Below, piece after piece: positions 44,926 to 56,136 of a stretch of 64,000 bases of DNA. The stretch spans positions 11,942,348 to 12,006,347 of the forward strand of contig JAQFVV010006203.1 of NCBI GenBank assembly GCA_028023455.1, given 5' to 3'. Made by a program: the position numbers and the translations under genes. Position 1 is the stretch's first letter. Each line of letters opens with the position of its first letter. This DNA is from Epiperipatus broadwayi (Eukaryota > Onychophora > Udeonychophora > Euonychophora > Peripatidae). Under the pieces are notes generated by a model, which was not told where the DNA came from, searched no databases, and worked only from the letters and a program-made list of their open reading frames with translations.

Positions 44926-45789
44926 AATAATAAATAGACAATCCGCTAATATAGATTTGTACAGTTTTTGAAAAAGCACGTGATGTCTACCTTTTTTTTA
45001 AATTTATGTTACTTCAATTGATAATGATAACCGACAATCCACTGATATCGATATACACAGTCTTTGAAAATCACGTGATGACGGTTTTTTTTTTTTGCCT
45101 AGTTACTTCAGTTGATAATAATTACAATCTACTATCTGCTTAATTAATATATATATATATTGTTATTGTCTATTGTTATTTTAATTTAAAATTTACATTT
45201 AGTATAATTTTTAATGTGTAGCATGTTATTTTGCATTTATATATATATACACTGTAACGCAAATCAGGTAACCCATTTATGTACTAAATTAAAATAGAAA
45301 ATGATATAACATTACAATATTAATCAAAAATCAAAATTTTATTAAAATTCTTTGACGATCATGGTTTCATTTATTAACAAATAGACCTTTACAGGTGAAA
45401 TTCAAAAGGTATTACTTGGTGGGATTAATGAGTCTTAGGAATGATCAACTGAGTATATTTAGATTGAATGTCTTAACTAATTATAATGACGAGACTGGAT
45501 CCCATTAAGTTTATTTATTCTCAACACTAATACCAGTCATATTTCCTGAAAATTATTTCCATAAAATAGTTTCAATAAAGATAAGGTCCATTTCTGGTCA
45601 CTATAGACTTTTATTTATTGTAAGTCTGTCATACTTCTAAAAACCCCAGCTCTACAATGAAGACTATCTATAAAACAAGGTCAAACTCCCCATTTATTTG
45701 ATGATACTGCCCACTCATCCACAACTGGTAAAATGAACATACTATTTCACAGAGTAATCACTTACAGTACAGGCTTTTTTATACCTGCA

Positions 45790-46135
45790 CATATATATGT
45801 AATACATAAGGATGTTTGAACTCAGACTTTCACATGACCCTCAATCATCCATGCTATTTCATACCGCCGATCCCCTTGATCACACAATGTCAAAAAGATA
45901 ATCATCAATATATAAGTATTTTGTGCTATACCAGCACTCATCAGTTGGTCCAGATTATCATCTCAACACATAAATACAATCAAAGCCCAGCTTATATTAA
46001 GATAGCCAATCTTCATACTTTAATGGACAGGTTTCAAACTACTCCACCCAGCAACTCTTCAGCCATCTATTTCATTGAAAATCTGAAGATGGAACGCTCA
46101 AATCCCATCTTAGTGCCAACCTTCTCATCCTACCC
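45790..46135 (-). repeat. Dispersed repeat with hammerhead-like motif, copy b
   Basis: Begins CATATATATGTAATACATAA and TTTGAACTCAGACTTTCACA. On the minus strand at about 45900-45965 it has CTGATGA, a perfect stem II GTGCT/AGCAC with loop GGTAT, then AAAAT (GAAA with G12 to A). A short stem III and the triplet AUC before UUUU follow. The GATAATC before the motif can pair with GATTATC after it. The right part shares CTTCAGCCATC..CATTGAAAATCTGA with copy a. Confidence 0.6.
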
Positions 46136-46254
46136 ATGTTGACCACAAATCACTCTGACCCCTCATGTACAAGGCATAGTCCATTTACATACATATACGA
46201 GGAATGGGCAGACCTTAAAGCACTATATTTTGAAATATGATTTTTTTTCTACAG

Positions 46255-46440
46255 TACAAGCTTTTTCATACCTGCATATATATATATAGGGGGATGTTGA
46301 ACTCAGACTTTTACACGACCCTCAGTCATCCATGCTATCTCATACCGCTGATATACTTGATCACATACTTGTCGAAAAGATAAATAATCCCAATAAATTA
46401 TTTCGTGCTAAACCAGCATTCTTCAGTTAATGAATATTGT
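46255..46440 (-). repeat. Dispersed repeat with hammerhead-like motif, copy c
   Basis: Shares TTGAACTCAGACTTTTACAC, CATCCATGCTATCTCATACC and CGAAAAGATA with copy b. On the minus strand at about 46380-46426 it has CTGAAGA, stem II ATGCT/AGCAC (one mismatch at the base), and an intact GAAA. AUAA/UUAU as stem III and an AUC triplet follow. This is the copy with both core boxes intact. Confidence 0.6.
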
Positions 46441-46880
46441 AAATTTTCACAATAGTTTCATAATAGTTTACTAGTTTAGATCATCTCTTTAGAATTTAAC
46501 GTTATATTTTTATACTGTAATGTATATTATTACTAATAAATAAATACATTTAGACAGTTTTAAAGTTTTGAATTTTTCAAAAAGTATTTATCAAGCTTCT
46601 TACAAAATCAATGTGCAGTGTTTTTTTCTAGAAAATAATTGTGCTGCCACATAAGGCTAGTTGGTCTATAACTTAGGTATTTATAGTAACATTTTATATC
46701 TTATTTTTTACAATTAATTGAGAGTATTATAACTGATAGCATTAAAAGAAAAGCAAATAAAATTTATTTCTTTTTTTATTCGGTTAAATTTTAATTATCA
46801 GTTTATTAAATAATTTTTGCTGTATAACCTTATCTATTTTATTTAATTTTAACAGATAGTCAGAGATTAATTTTACAAGA
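46441..46880. promoter_or_regulatory. Upstream region of P450 gene B
   Basis: The DNA before the gene B start codon is AT-rich. No sure TATA box could be chosen. A pyrimidine-rich tract ending TTTTAACAG at 46846-46855 resembles a 3' splice site 26 nt before the ATG. Gene B may therefore have a 5' untranslated exon further upstream. Confidence 0.35.
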
Positions 46881-47226
46881 ATGTTCGAAGTTTTTATTGC
46901 AGTATTGTCAAGTCCAATTTTTATTATATTGTCATTATGTTTTATTATTTTATTTTTTCAAAAATCAAACAAACTGAGAAAAGTTCCACCAGGTCCTAAA
47001 GGAATTCCAATTATTGGAAATAATGTTCTTTTAAAACCTAACGCGATTCGACTTTTGGACGAACTGACAAAACAATACGGGCCAATTTACGAATTTAAAT
47101 TTTTTGGACAACCAATAATAGTGCTTGGCAATTATGAGATTATTAAAGAGGCACTTTTACAAAAGGGTAATGCCTTCTCTGGTCGTCCGAAAGCTTTCCT
47201 ATTTCAGTGGTACAGTGGAAATGGAG
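46881..47226 (+). CDS. Cytochrome P450 gene B, exon 1 (CYP2 clan)
   Basis: This 346-nt first coding exon encodes 115 residues plus one base and ends at GGAG/GTAAGG (phase 1). Residues 4-26 form a hydrophobic signal anchor for the ER membrane. They are followed by basic KSNKLRK and the proline-rich hinge VPPGPKGIPIIGN, the microsomal P450 signature. YGPIYEFKFFGQPIIVL and GNAFSGRPKAF then cover the first beta sheet and helix B. The ATG is chosen because it directly precedes the anchor. The junction G/GT fits an exon like the GLVFSEGDLW exon of gene A. No further exon is found to 64000, so intron 1 exceeds 16.7 kb. Confidence 0.93.
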
Positions 47227-47730
47227 GTAAGGCATTGTTAGTTATTTTGTTTTAAAATACATTGAAGTGTAACTGAGTTTTTAATATTAATTGAACAACT
47301 TAAAACTTTTTAAAAATCTCCTTTCTACAAAATTTGGTCAATATATTAAATGTGTTCTCATTGTTGTTATAAATAGTAGCATTTAAATACATTCTATTAA
47401 TTAAATTTTTAATTAAAATATAAAATGTTACAATAATAGATAATGTCTTGTTAATAAATTATCTTAAGTAAGCTACTCTGTAATAATTGACTGCTATTAC
47501 ATTGTTTATATATATATAAAACTAGGCTTCAAATCCAGTGATTTATTATATTTAAAGCAGCAGCAAATTCGGGAAGATTTTAAATAACTTACAATCCTTC
47601 AAAAATTCCAATCGACATTTCGTTTTAATAATCTTTAAGCATATCTTCTTGGTATTCATTAGTCATGTAACATTAACACAATAAAACAAATATTTTTTTT
47701 TTTACTTTGGGGAAATATATATATTCTAGT
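47227..47730. other. Start of gene B intron 1, no recognised feature
   Basis: AT-rich intron DNA; nothing supported. Confidence 0.5.
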
Positions 47731-48068
47731 ACGTGTGCCTGTATGGCGCAACTGTTCCCAAAAGCTATAAAGTGTCATTATAAAATAGATAAATAAAAAC
47801 AAACGAGCTGAACGCTTTCAAAGGATCTTGCCTTCATAATCATAGCTTGCTAATACGTTTAATGATATGCAAATATACTAATTCCATTTCTTCGATAAAG
47901 CATAGCATGTGTCCTCCCTGTTTATGGCGTCTTTGTCTCGTGAGATGAAGAACGTCTCTTTGATTTTTTTTAAAGGTCATGTTTCTCTCTACACACGATT
48001 GTGGGATTGTCTATTTTATAATAACACTTTATAGCTTTGGGGAACAGTTGTGCCGCACAAGCACACGT
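47731..48068. mobile_element. MITE-like element with ~60-bp TIRs
   Basis: The left end ACGTGTGCCTGTATGGCGCA, then ACTGTTCCCAAAAGCTATAAA and GTGTCATTATAAAATAGA, is inverted at the right end as TCTATTTTATAATAACAC and TTTATAGCTTTGGGGAACAG up to GCACACGT. The ~210-bp interior is non-coding. No other copy was found in the window. Confidence 0.7.
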
Positions 48069-48429
48069 TGCTAATATTAATAATACAATAAGGAAACTTA
48101 AAATATATTCCAAATAACGGTAAATAATTTATAATATAATATAAATAAAAACTAATAGAGTAATATTTTCGATTATATTCATAGTCATTATCAACTCAAC
48201 TTTCAAAATGGAATCATCTATTCCCAACGGGGAACACATAAAAAAGAACAAGCATTGAAGCATGACAAATGTAATTTGCATTTCTAGTATTTTGTGTTCC
48301 TTTACATAATTTATTTCAACATCTCAGACTTATAACTGTATTATTAAGTGAAATAATAGGATGATTCTATATATCCAACACTTTTTATAGCAGTTTTACA
48401 AGAAGTATTTTGTAGATTAGAAGGGAAAG

Positions 48430-49575
48430 TTAAGGTAGTAAAAGTAAAGTTATATTTAAGTCATCTGAATTTTTCAGATGATGTGGTCCTTTTTGCATAC
48501 AATGCTTTAGTTCTTTAGTAAATGAATTATTGCATAAAAGTAAGAAAGGACTAAAGATAAATGGTAAAAAGACTAAAGTAATATTTAATGGATTTTCTGG
48601 GAAGAAGAAAATAAAGACCGATAATCATGAATTAAAACAATTAGCAATTACAAATACCTTAAAAGAAATTAGTAACTACAAATATCAGGTCAGATTATTA
48701 GTACACATAGAAACTTAAGGGATGAATTTAATCATAGAATTAATTGGGAATGGAATAATTTTAGTAGTAATAATTCAGTATATTGCTTATAACACTCTAT
48801 TCATATACATGTTAATGCAACAAATTTTCTTACAGTTCCGACTGCTGGACAGTCGAAACTGTAAGAAAATTTGTTGCATTAATGTGTATATGAATAGAGT
48901 GTTATAAGCAATATATATGATTATATGAAGATATGCAAAGAAAGTGAAGGAGAAGAATAAGAGTAATAATTCAGTATTGGAAGAAAATATGCTTATGCAT
49001 TCTTATTTATGAGACTTGGACACTTAATGAACTAAAAGGTCAAAGATAAAAAGACTAAGTTATATTCAATGGATTTTCTCTGAAAAAAAAAATAACACTG
49101 GTAATTATGAATAAAAGAAGTTAGCAACTACAAATACCACATCAGATTATTAATTCAGATAGAAACATAATGAACGAAATTAAACATTGAATTAACTTAG
49201 GGTAGAATGCTTTTGGTAAAAATAACCCAGTATTAGCAGAAAATATGATTATGCATTCTCACTTATGGGTCTGAGATCTAGGCACTTATCAGATGAGCAA
49301 TCTTAGAAACTGCAGATGATTCAAAAAACTATAGAGAAATATATAATAGGAATAACAAGATGAGATAGAAAATAAAATACATGAGTGAGAGAGGAAACAG
49401 GTATCGTTGACATTATTGTAACAATTAGGAGACTGAAACAGAGGTGAACTGGACATATTGGTAAAAGAGGTTATAATAGATGGTCAGTAATATTTTAAAT
49501 TGGATCTCAACAGATTATAAAAGATCTACAAAAAGACTCTAAAAAAGAGTGAGAGTGGAGGAGAAACAAACATAT
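48430..49575 (+). pseudogene. LINE reverse-transcriptase remnant (RTE-like)
   Basis: The + strand reads LSHLNFSDDVVLFA (the FADD catalytic box, altered), then KGLKINGKKTKVIFN and ISNYKYQVRL. This matches the post-catalytic wording NKAGLKINxKKTKVM...YKYLG of RTE-type LINEs. Later frames give NNSVLEENMLMHS and NNPVLAENMIMHS, two partial copies of the next region, and a C-terminal ELDILVKEVIIDGQ-like block. A 135-bp palindrome interrupts it at 48780. Stops are frequent. Parts are duplicated (about 48560 and 49060), which suggests two overlapping fragments. Confidence 0.6.
48780..48914. mobile_element. 135-bp near-perfect palindrome inside LINE remnant
   Basis: The arms (48780-48844 and 48851-48914) are inverted copies: ATATTGCTTATAACACTCTA on the left and TAGAGTGTTATAAGCAATAT on the right, with only a few mismatches near the tip. 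The tip is CCGACTGCTGGACAGTCGAA. Such a foldback is typical of a young MITE or a snap-back insertion. Confidence 0.75.
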
Positions 49576-50169
49576 AATCACTTTAAAATAATTTTTTTTA
49601 AATTAACCTATCAGTAAATTATATGTTGAGATAATTTATTAGACTTTCTTTTATCGGTTATTACAAAAAAAATAAATAATAATAATTAAAAATATCTATA
49701 TATATTGTAATAAAAAAATAGAGTTGACAATTACTGCAGTACATTGCTTTCAAATGAAATTATTATATTGTACATTATTTTAAATCTACGCTTTGATATT
49801 TTTATATCTTAAATGTATTTATTTCAGTACATAATTGTTTAAATATTAAAACAATGAAAACATAAATTAAGAAGAATACTATCTATTCATTTAAAAAAAG
49901 TGCTAGTATAAGAAGGACTAGTAAATTATCTCACAAAGAATTTATTGATGCGCTAAGTAAATAAAATCTATTATAAAGAATTATATTAGATATTTTTATC
50001 TCTTTTTATCTTTCTCATATTAAAAACGTCATAGAAAAATAATTAGCGTATAATTTTTTTATTTTCCATTTCCATGACTTAAAAAATTGTATCCAAGCAA
50101 AACTGAAAAATAAAAAACATTAAACTTTTCAAGTTTATTTTTTACAATCATTCTCTAACAGGAATATGA

Positions 50170-50380
50170 TTTAATGTGAATGTAGTTAATCATCATCATC
50201 AACCATTATCATTCCACTACATAATGAAGGTCTTTCCAAGTTCAATGCATCTTCTCCCATCTTTAGCTTCTCTTCTCCACTTCATCTCTGCACACTTTCT
50301 TATTTCATCAATCCATCTCACACGTGGTCTCTTTCTGGATCTTTTACAATCTCTTGGAATCCAGTTTATTTTTGTCTATC
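50170..50380 (-). pseudogene. 3' end of an RTE-like LINE
   Basis: The minus strand reads NWIPRDCK-like and KRPRVRWIDEIRKCAEMKWR then REAKDGRRC, the RxRxRWxDDIxxxAGxxW region at the C terminus of RTE-type proteins. It is followed by a short 3' end and a GAT-rich tail (TGATGATGATGATT). The same region is present in the LINE at 24410-26700. Confidence 0.7.
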
Positions 50381-50739
50381 ATGATTGTATATATCTATTG
50401 GGAAAATATTTATTACTTACACATACATTCATTCTGCCTTATTAGGCAATAGAGAAGAAAGACCATGGTGTTTCTTGATTTTAAACTCAGAGGTAAAAAG
50501 CCAATAAACTCATCATGCTGAATAATGCATGTTGGTGATTCAGCCCATGTCCATATACTATATGAATAATCACATAATAATAACAGCTGCAATGACAAGA
50601 ATGTATGAAGTGGACATTAGGAATTTGCCCTGCTCAATTCCTTTAAGATCTCCAAGAGTAATCAAAGAGTCTCCTTTCAGTTAATAGCAAACTCCTTTTT
50701 GCAGCCATGTAGTTAATAATAAAACAAAAATTGGAAGTA

Positions 50740-51165
50740 GGAATAGAGCGAGAAACCAGTCTGAGGATAGGGATATTCTGAAAAACTTGTTAAGAGCTAT
50801 TGGCATGCTCATTTGTAATGCAAGCTTAATAAATTAAATCATGTGATATGATTTTCTTGCAGTTATTGTTATTACCCTTAAGGCTTTGACGATTTTATAT
50901 TGCTAAAGCTATTAATATATGGTGTGTCTGAACTTAGTTCAGTCCCATATGGCTATTTAAGTTAGATAGCTGGATTTGAAAACATATGGATGTCAGAAAT
51001 TTTCAGATTTTCTACTTAACAGTTAAACATTAGATAAAGTGCTGGACTTGATGTATTTTAAATCTAATGCTTAAATATCCTCATGCCTCATCTGTCTGAG
51101 GACGGGATATTCTGAAAAGCGTGTTAAGAGTTCTTGGCATGCTCATTATATAATAGAACTCTTAT
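50740..51165. repeat. Two relatives of the GTCACATGACC hairpin family
   Basis: 50757-50845 carries CCAGTCTGAGGATAGGGATA, TTCTGAAAAACTTGTTAAGA and, inverted, the ATTACAAATGAGC..TTAATTTATTAAGC..ATCACATGAT end. 51095-51150 carries TCTGAGGACGGGATATTCTG and GTGTTAAGAGTTCTTGGCAT. Both correspond to the centre and right arm of 28398-28510. Confidence 0.55.
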
Positions 51166-51821
51166 AAAATAGATTAATTTAGTTTTAATATTAAGTTATT
51201 TGTATTAAAATATTTTCATATAAGTGTAATTTAATTTTTAATTTAATCCATTATGTTTCCATTTCTTCTAATTTGTGATTATCAATCTTTATATTTTTTT
51301 CCTAAGAAAATTCATTATCCTACTTTTTATTTGATAACACTTGCAATAGTTCTTGAGGCTCTTAAATATTATTTGAAAAAAAAAAAAAAACAACATAAAG
51401 CAGCAAAATCTAGATGACCAAAATATGATTCATACACTTTTATTCTTTTTTTTTTAAATCTATAAAACATTTCTTAAATTGCTATAAAATTTGGAAATAT
51501 GAAATTATTTTACTGTACACTCTTTTATATTTTAAATATTTTTAGAGTCACCATATTTTCTACTCAGTATTGTTGCATACTAATAAATAATTTTCAGGAA
51601 TAAGATAATATCCTAGATTTATATCTTGGTAGTTCAAAACTTTAGTTACTATAAAAAGCACAAATAAAATCTAATGCTTTTGTATAATGTGACGTGATGT
51701 GATGTAATGCACTGTGACCTTATATGGAATCCAGAATCTCTCAGCAACTATGTCCAGAAAAACCTGTTAGCCACTTTACCTTCTCTTTCCATTCCCCACC
51801 TTAAGTTTCACTATATCCTGC

Positions 51822-52332
51822 TCAATCCCATTTCCACAACATAATCTTTGTCAACTCCATGGCCTTCATATCTAAATCCCCCTTATTTGTTCCCAAACCC
51901 AGCATAAAAACCAATAACTCACTTTCTGTATAATCACTTTGTTTATATTTAGCCTTCCATAACTTCATTATTTGTATCCTTTCTGCTTTCAAGCATTTAC
52001 ATTGAATCAACAGATGCCTAATATTTTCTATGCTTTCCTCACACAACTTGCAGACTAAGTCACCCATATTTTTTCATTCAAGTGTATATTCCCTTGTTGC
52101 TAAAGATCCCATTCCAGCCCCTAAACAGTAAACTACCTTCCTTTCTATTATCATAAATTAACTTGCACCCAATGTTCCGTTTACTTCTGTATATATTTAA
52201 ACTCTTTTTACTTTCCATATTAGTTTTCCATCTCTCCAACTCCCTATTCTTTATTAATGCACTTATTCTTCTATCCCATTCCTTACCACTGTAACACTCA
52301 ACAACCCTACTAACACAATCATAAATCTTCAT
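51822..52332 (-). pseudogene. LINE C-terminal fragment with CCHC zinc knuckle
   Basis: Minus-strand frames 52078-52332 and 51822-52067 join across two codons with one stop. They contain SLNIYRSKRNIGCKLIYDNR and GSLLFRGWNG, then GDLVCKLCEESIENIRHLLI and QCKCLKAERIQIM. The CxxC...HxxxxC pattern and spacing are those of the zinc-binding segment at the C terminus of many non-LTR retrotransposon reverse transcriptases (zf-RVT type). No RT core is recognised upstream. It differs from the RTE-like fragments nearby. Confidence 0.65.
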
Positions 52333-52439
52333 ATTCGTATGATCCTGTATCTAGTGACTCATTGCGCTGATAATAATTTTGAATTCAACGTTCTTTTAGT
52401 TGGCGAATCCAACGTTTACTTAAAATGAATTGTAATTAT

Positions 52440-53760
52440 TGTGGTAAAGATTATATAAAAATGGTGTAGGATTGATAGCCTACAATGTCTAGTATTTTCA
52501 TTCTCAACTATTTGAAAATCACTTTTCTTAAATATCAAGAATCTCTACTGCATTTTTTGAATCATTTGGTATATTTTTATCATTTTGATATTTAGTTTAT
52601 AGTTTTATCAAAAAATTTTAATTTCTTCATTTGCTTTCTTTAAGATATCAGTAATAATTCCATCATTTCTTTCTCCACAATTTAATTGTTAGTTGAGAAG
52701 ATGTTTTAAATGTAGGGATTAATATGTTTTTGGTTCTTTATTATATATAATTTTTTGTCAAAAATTTCCTTAAATTTCTAGATGCCTTTTTAAATAGAAG
52801 TTTCATATTTTTCTTTTTATTGCTGAAACAATTTTTTTCCAATATTAAAATATAGTTTTATACTTTTGAGGCTTTTATTCTTTTCTATAGCTTTTCTTGC
52901 TAATTCACAATTATATTTTCTTATATCATTATTAATACTTTTTTCATATTATTTTACAAAAAGCAAGATATTCATTTCTTTTTAATATATTATTTTGAAA
53001 TATTTCCACAGCACCTATAAATAAAATTGTACTAACACAATCTACAGCTTTATCCCACAGTTCTTAGTACAGCATCATTTATCTTCCTATTGATTTAAAT
53101 CTAAATCCACCAATATTTTACAGTGATTAGAAAATTCTAATTTAAATTCCATAGAGTGTTGCTGAAGTTTATGAATAGTAGCTATTAATAGAGTTTTCTT
53201 AATAGTTTCTCCATAATTTTGCTTAAGTTTTATTTTAAATCTTACTCACTGAAGATACTTCCTGTGTTGACTCTACTAAAAACATTACAATTTTAAAATA
53301 ACATATTTTATTATTCAAAAATATAATTCAATTCTGCTGTATTTTTAATAGTAAGCTTTCAATTCCATTTCAGTTTAACATTTTTCCCCCCATATGTCAT
53401 AGCATCGGCAGGGAGGCGAACCAACAACCGTCTGCAACCAACTACTTGCTTGCAAGGTGGCTATGCTGACCTTTCAGCTAACAACGCTTGACAGTTTTCA
53501 TTCTTTTTTTCAAAGAAAAAAATTCATAATTTATACTTTTATCCTTTTTTTACAAATTCCACACCTGATGTATTTATTATATTTCTGTCACTTTAACCAA
53601 ATTTATACACAATACTTTTTTGCCTTCCATTTTTTTTTTTTTTCAATTTTAGCATTAAAATCTTCCAAAATAATTGCACAATAATATTTGATGTAATCAG
53701 ACGCATTTTCTACATCTATATAAAATTTTCACTTCTTCATCTCAATGAGAACTTATAGGC
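52440..53760 (-). pseudogene. Second decayed RTE-like LINE with SINE insertion
   Basis: The minus strand near 53490-53690 reads IILEDFNAKIEKKKNGRQKS, equivalent to the MGDFNAKIG motif of AP-type endonucleases. Further pieces similar to those of 24410-26700 (for example FLVESTQEVSS, against FLVDST in the first) follow in order to about 52500. Frames are broken throughout. A SINE (53388-53493) has inserted into the endonuclease part. Confidence 0.6.
53388..53493 (-). mobile_element. tRNA-derived SINE, copy 3
   Basis: On the minus strand it begins TGTCAAGCGTTGTTAGCTGA and continues with AAGGTCAGCATAGCCACC, AAGCAAGTAGTTGGTTGCAG, a B-box-like GTTGGTTCGCCTCC and CCGATGC. The tail is TATGACATATG and a G run. 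The 5' TGTCAAGC and the 3' TATGACATATG are shared with copy 1, defining the element ends. Confidence 0.75.
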
Positions 53761-53829
53761 GAATAAACTTGAATTGTCTGAATTCAGTATTTTCCATACT
53801 GCTAAATAAATTATATTAGTCATTCATTA

Positions 53830-54375
53830 GTCTAGAGAATAATTTTTCTGTAATGTAATTTTTATAACACCACTCTCACTTAAGATGGGACTGGTTTCTA
53901 GTCACTTTTAACACTGTATGGAGGGATGTAATCGTAAACATATGACCAAAGACATGAAAAAGATTTATATTTCCCAAGATGAATATTTTATGTTGAACCA
54001 GCACTCATCAGATGGCCCAGACCACAATTTCTTATCAATCATATCTTTATCATTGTTCAGTACATATATAAAGACATACATAGATAGATAATAGATAGAT
54101 AGCAAATTAATTGATGAGTCAAATGTGCTGATATCACAATTCTGACACAAATCACTTTTAGTCATTTATTAAACTAGAGATTATCCAATAATAAATAATA
54201 TTTTTGTAGTGTAATTTTCACTATATAATTCCCAGGCAAGATAGGAACTAGTTTCTATCTGTTTTTAATACTTTGTGAAGGAGTGTAATCATAAACATAT
54301 GGCCAAAGACATATGAAAAAGATCTATGATCCCCAAGATACACATATCATACTAAACCAGCACTCACCAGCTAGA
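53830..54375 (-). repeat. Tandem repeat pair with hammerhead-like motifs (copies d, e)
   Basis: Two ~350-bp units share CATATGRCCAAAGACAT, GAAAAAGATYTATR and ACCAGCACTCAYCAG phrases. On the minus strand, copy d (about 53960-54013) has CTGATGA, GTGCT with a weakened partner, AAAAT and an AUC triplet. Copy e (about 54315-54372) has CTGGTGA, GTGCT/AGTAT, GATAT and AUC. They form a second subfamily of the same core motif as copies a-c. A GATA microsatellite lies near 54080-54103. Confidence 0.55.
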
Positions 54376-54483
54376 GCTGACAACAACATAAATCATCACT
54401 AGGGTGATTTAAACCACCACAACTCATTCCAACCTACACATACACTTCATTTTAATTAGGCTCTGTGATCAGAAAGAGGTAGA

Positions 54484-56136
54484 GAAATTGGCACATAATT
54501 TATCTAAAAAAATAAGTTATAAAAATCTAAAGTTTCTTTATAAAACAAAATGCGGTTGTTTTCGAAAAAAGTAAGAGACAGATAGCGTTCTATCGTTAGT
54601 TTTTGAAATAAAAGTTAAAATTGATTCATTAAAAGAGGGGAGGGGAGTCTTGGTTAGAAAAGTTAAACTAAAGGTTTTATAAAAAGAAAGTAAAGAGTTT
54701 ATTATTATTAGTTGAAATACAAGTTAAAAGGTTTAAAAAAATATAAATCTCTTTATTTAAATTAAAGAAAAAAGTAATCTTAAAACTAGTTTTGATTTTA
54801 GAATAGTAAAATATATATGTCAATAATAGAATAAATGTATGTGTAATACATGTTAAAATTAAATGAATAAATACAGAAGATTATCAGTAAAAAACACAGC
54901 GGTGGCTACTAATCAAAATTATAAAACAACACGTTTGTGATGACTGCTAATTAAAATACCCAACAACAAAATTAAAAAGGATTAGCTACTAAAGGAATTT
55001 CGACAACACATATTGCCGGTGGACATTAAAACAAAAACACTTTGCATATATAAATAGCCAGATTTTTATCGGACGTTCAGTTTCAGTTTCATTTTTAGTC
55101 TAGTCTAGTCCAGAGATAACAGTGCAGTTTATATTATGTATCCAGAAACAGAAATGCAGGGCTGAGCAGCTTTTGGAAACATATGCTCTTACTTTAGCCC
55201 TAGTCCAGCGAAACCTGCCCATGAAATAATGTTTACTTAACAGCTCAGAAATCCTCTGTCAGTGTTCAACTGTCTCTAAGAATAATACCAACAGATTAGC
55301 ATCAAATCTCAAGGAACTTCAAATCTAACCGGTTAGATATACTTCATTAGAAGCAGCTAACAACAAGCAATATCCACATTCCAAAAATCCTAGGTAAAAC
55401 ATTTTCTTATTCTCATTTATATATAGTAGCCACCACATTATTTGCAAAGCCTCCAGAGACAAGTAATTTGAACTCTATAAGCATGCATAAAATGAACTAT
55501 TGATGTGCATGTTTGTGAATGCTTTATGATTTTATAAATGTCAAATATTATTTATGCTTTCTCATAAGATATATTATATTGTGTTAATTTAAAATGTGCA
55601 TGACAAAAATACCAATATTATGTTAGTTAAAAATTATAAAGATATTTAAATTTAGTATAATTAATGTTAGTTAAAATAAATTGTCTTTAAACTAAAACTT
55701 TATTTGTCGGTCAATTCTTTTTATCAATTCTTTTACCAATCTTTTATCCATTCTTACACCACTAATTAAACTATATTTTATTATTGATTAAAATTAGACT
55801 GGGCTAGTTTTTGGAATTGTTTCAAGCACTGGATTATGAGCCTACTGACCAAATATGTTAGTCTTAGACTAGCTGGCACCCAGGGTTTACTCCAAAACAA
55901 ATAAAGTGTTTGGATAGTAGGGGTTTGAATCTAGCAGCTGAGGTGGGCCATGATCAGATCATGGGTATTGTTGATAGTTAAAGCTATCAATAATATTTCC
56001 CATTTTGCTCGAACGTGCCGGTTCGTTCACGTAACATTTATAATTAAATAAGATTATAAATGTATTATGAAGAAGTTTGAAACCAGCCAAAACATTTACA
56101 GTGTAAGTAAGTTCTTCTGCGGATCAATCCGGTACA
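54484..56136 (+). repeat. 5' LTR of the LARD-like element
   Basis: Matches 58563-60229 with few differences. It contains a TATA box and ends ATCCGGTACA. A CAAATAAAGTG polyadenylation-type signal lies near 55900. Left of 54484 the match to the 3' LTR stops, so the extreme 5' end is altered. Confidence 0.8.
55047..55057 (+). promoter_or_regulatory. TATA box in the 5' LTR
   Basis: TATATAAATAG is followed about 25 bp later by GGACGTTCAGTTTCAG, which contains an initiator-like TTCAGTT. The same arrangement is found in the 3' LTR at 59135. This is a plausible pol II start for the element RNA. Confidence 0.6.
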
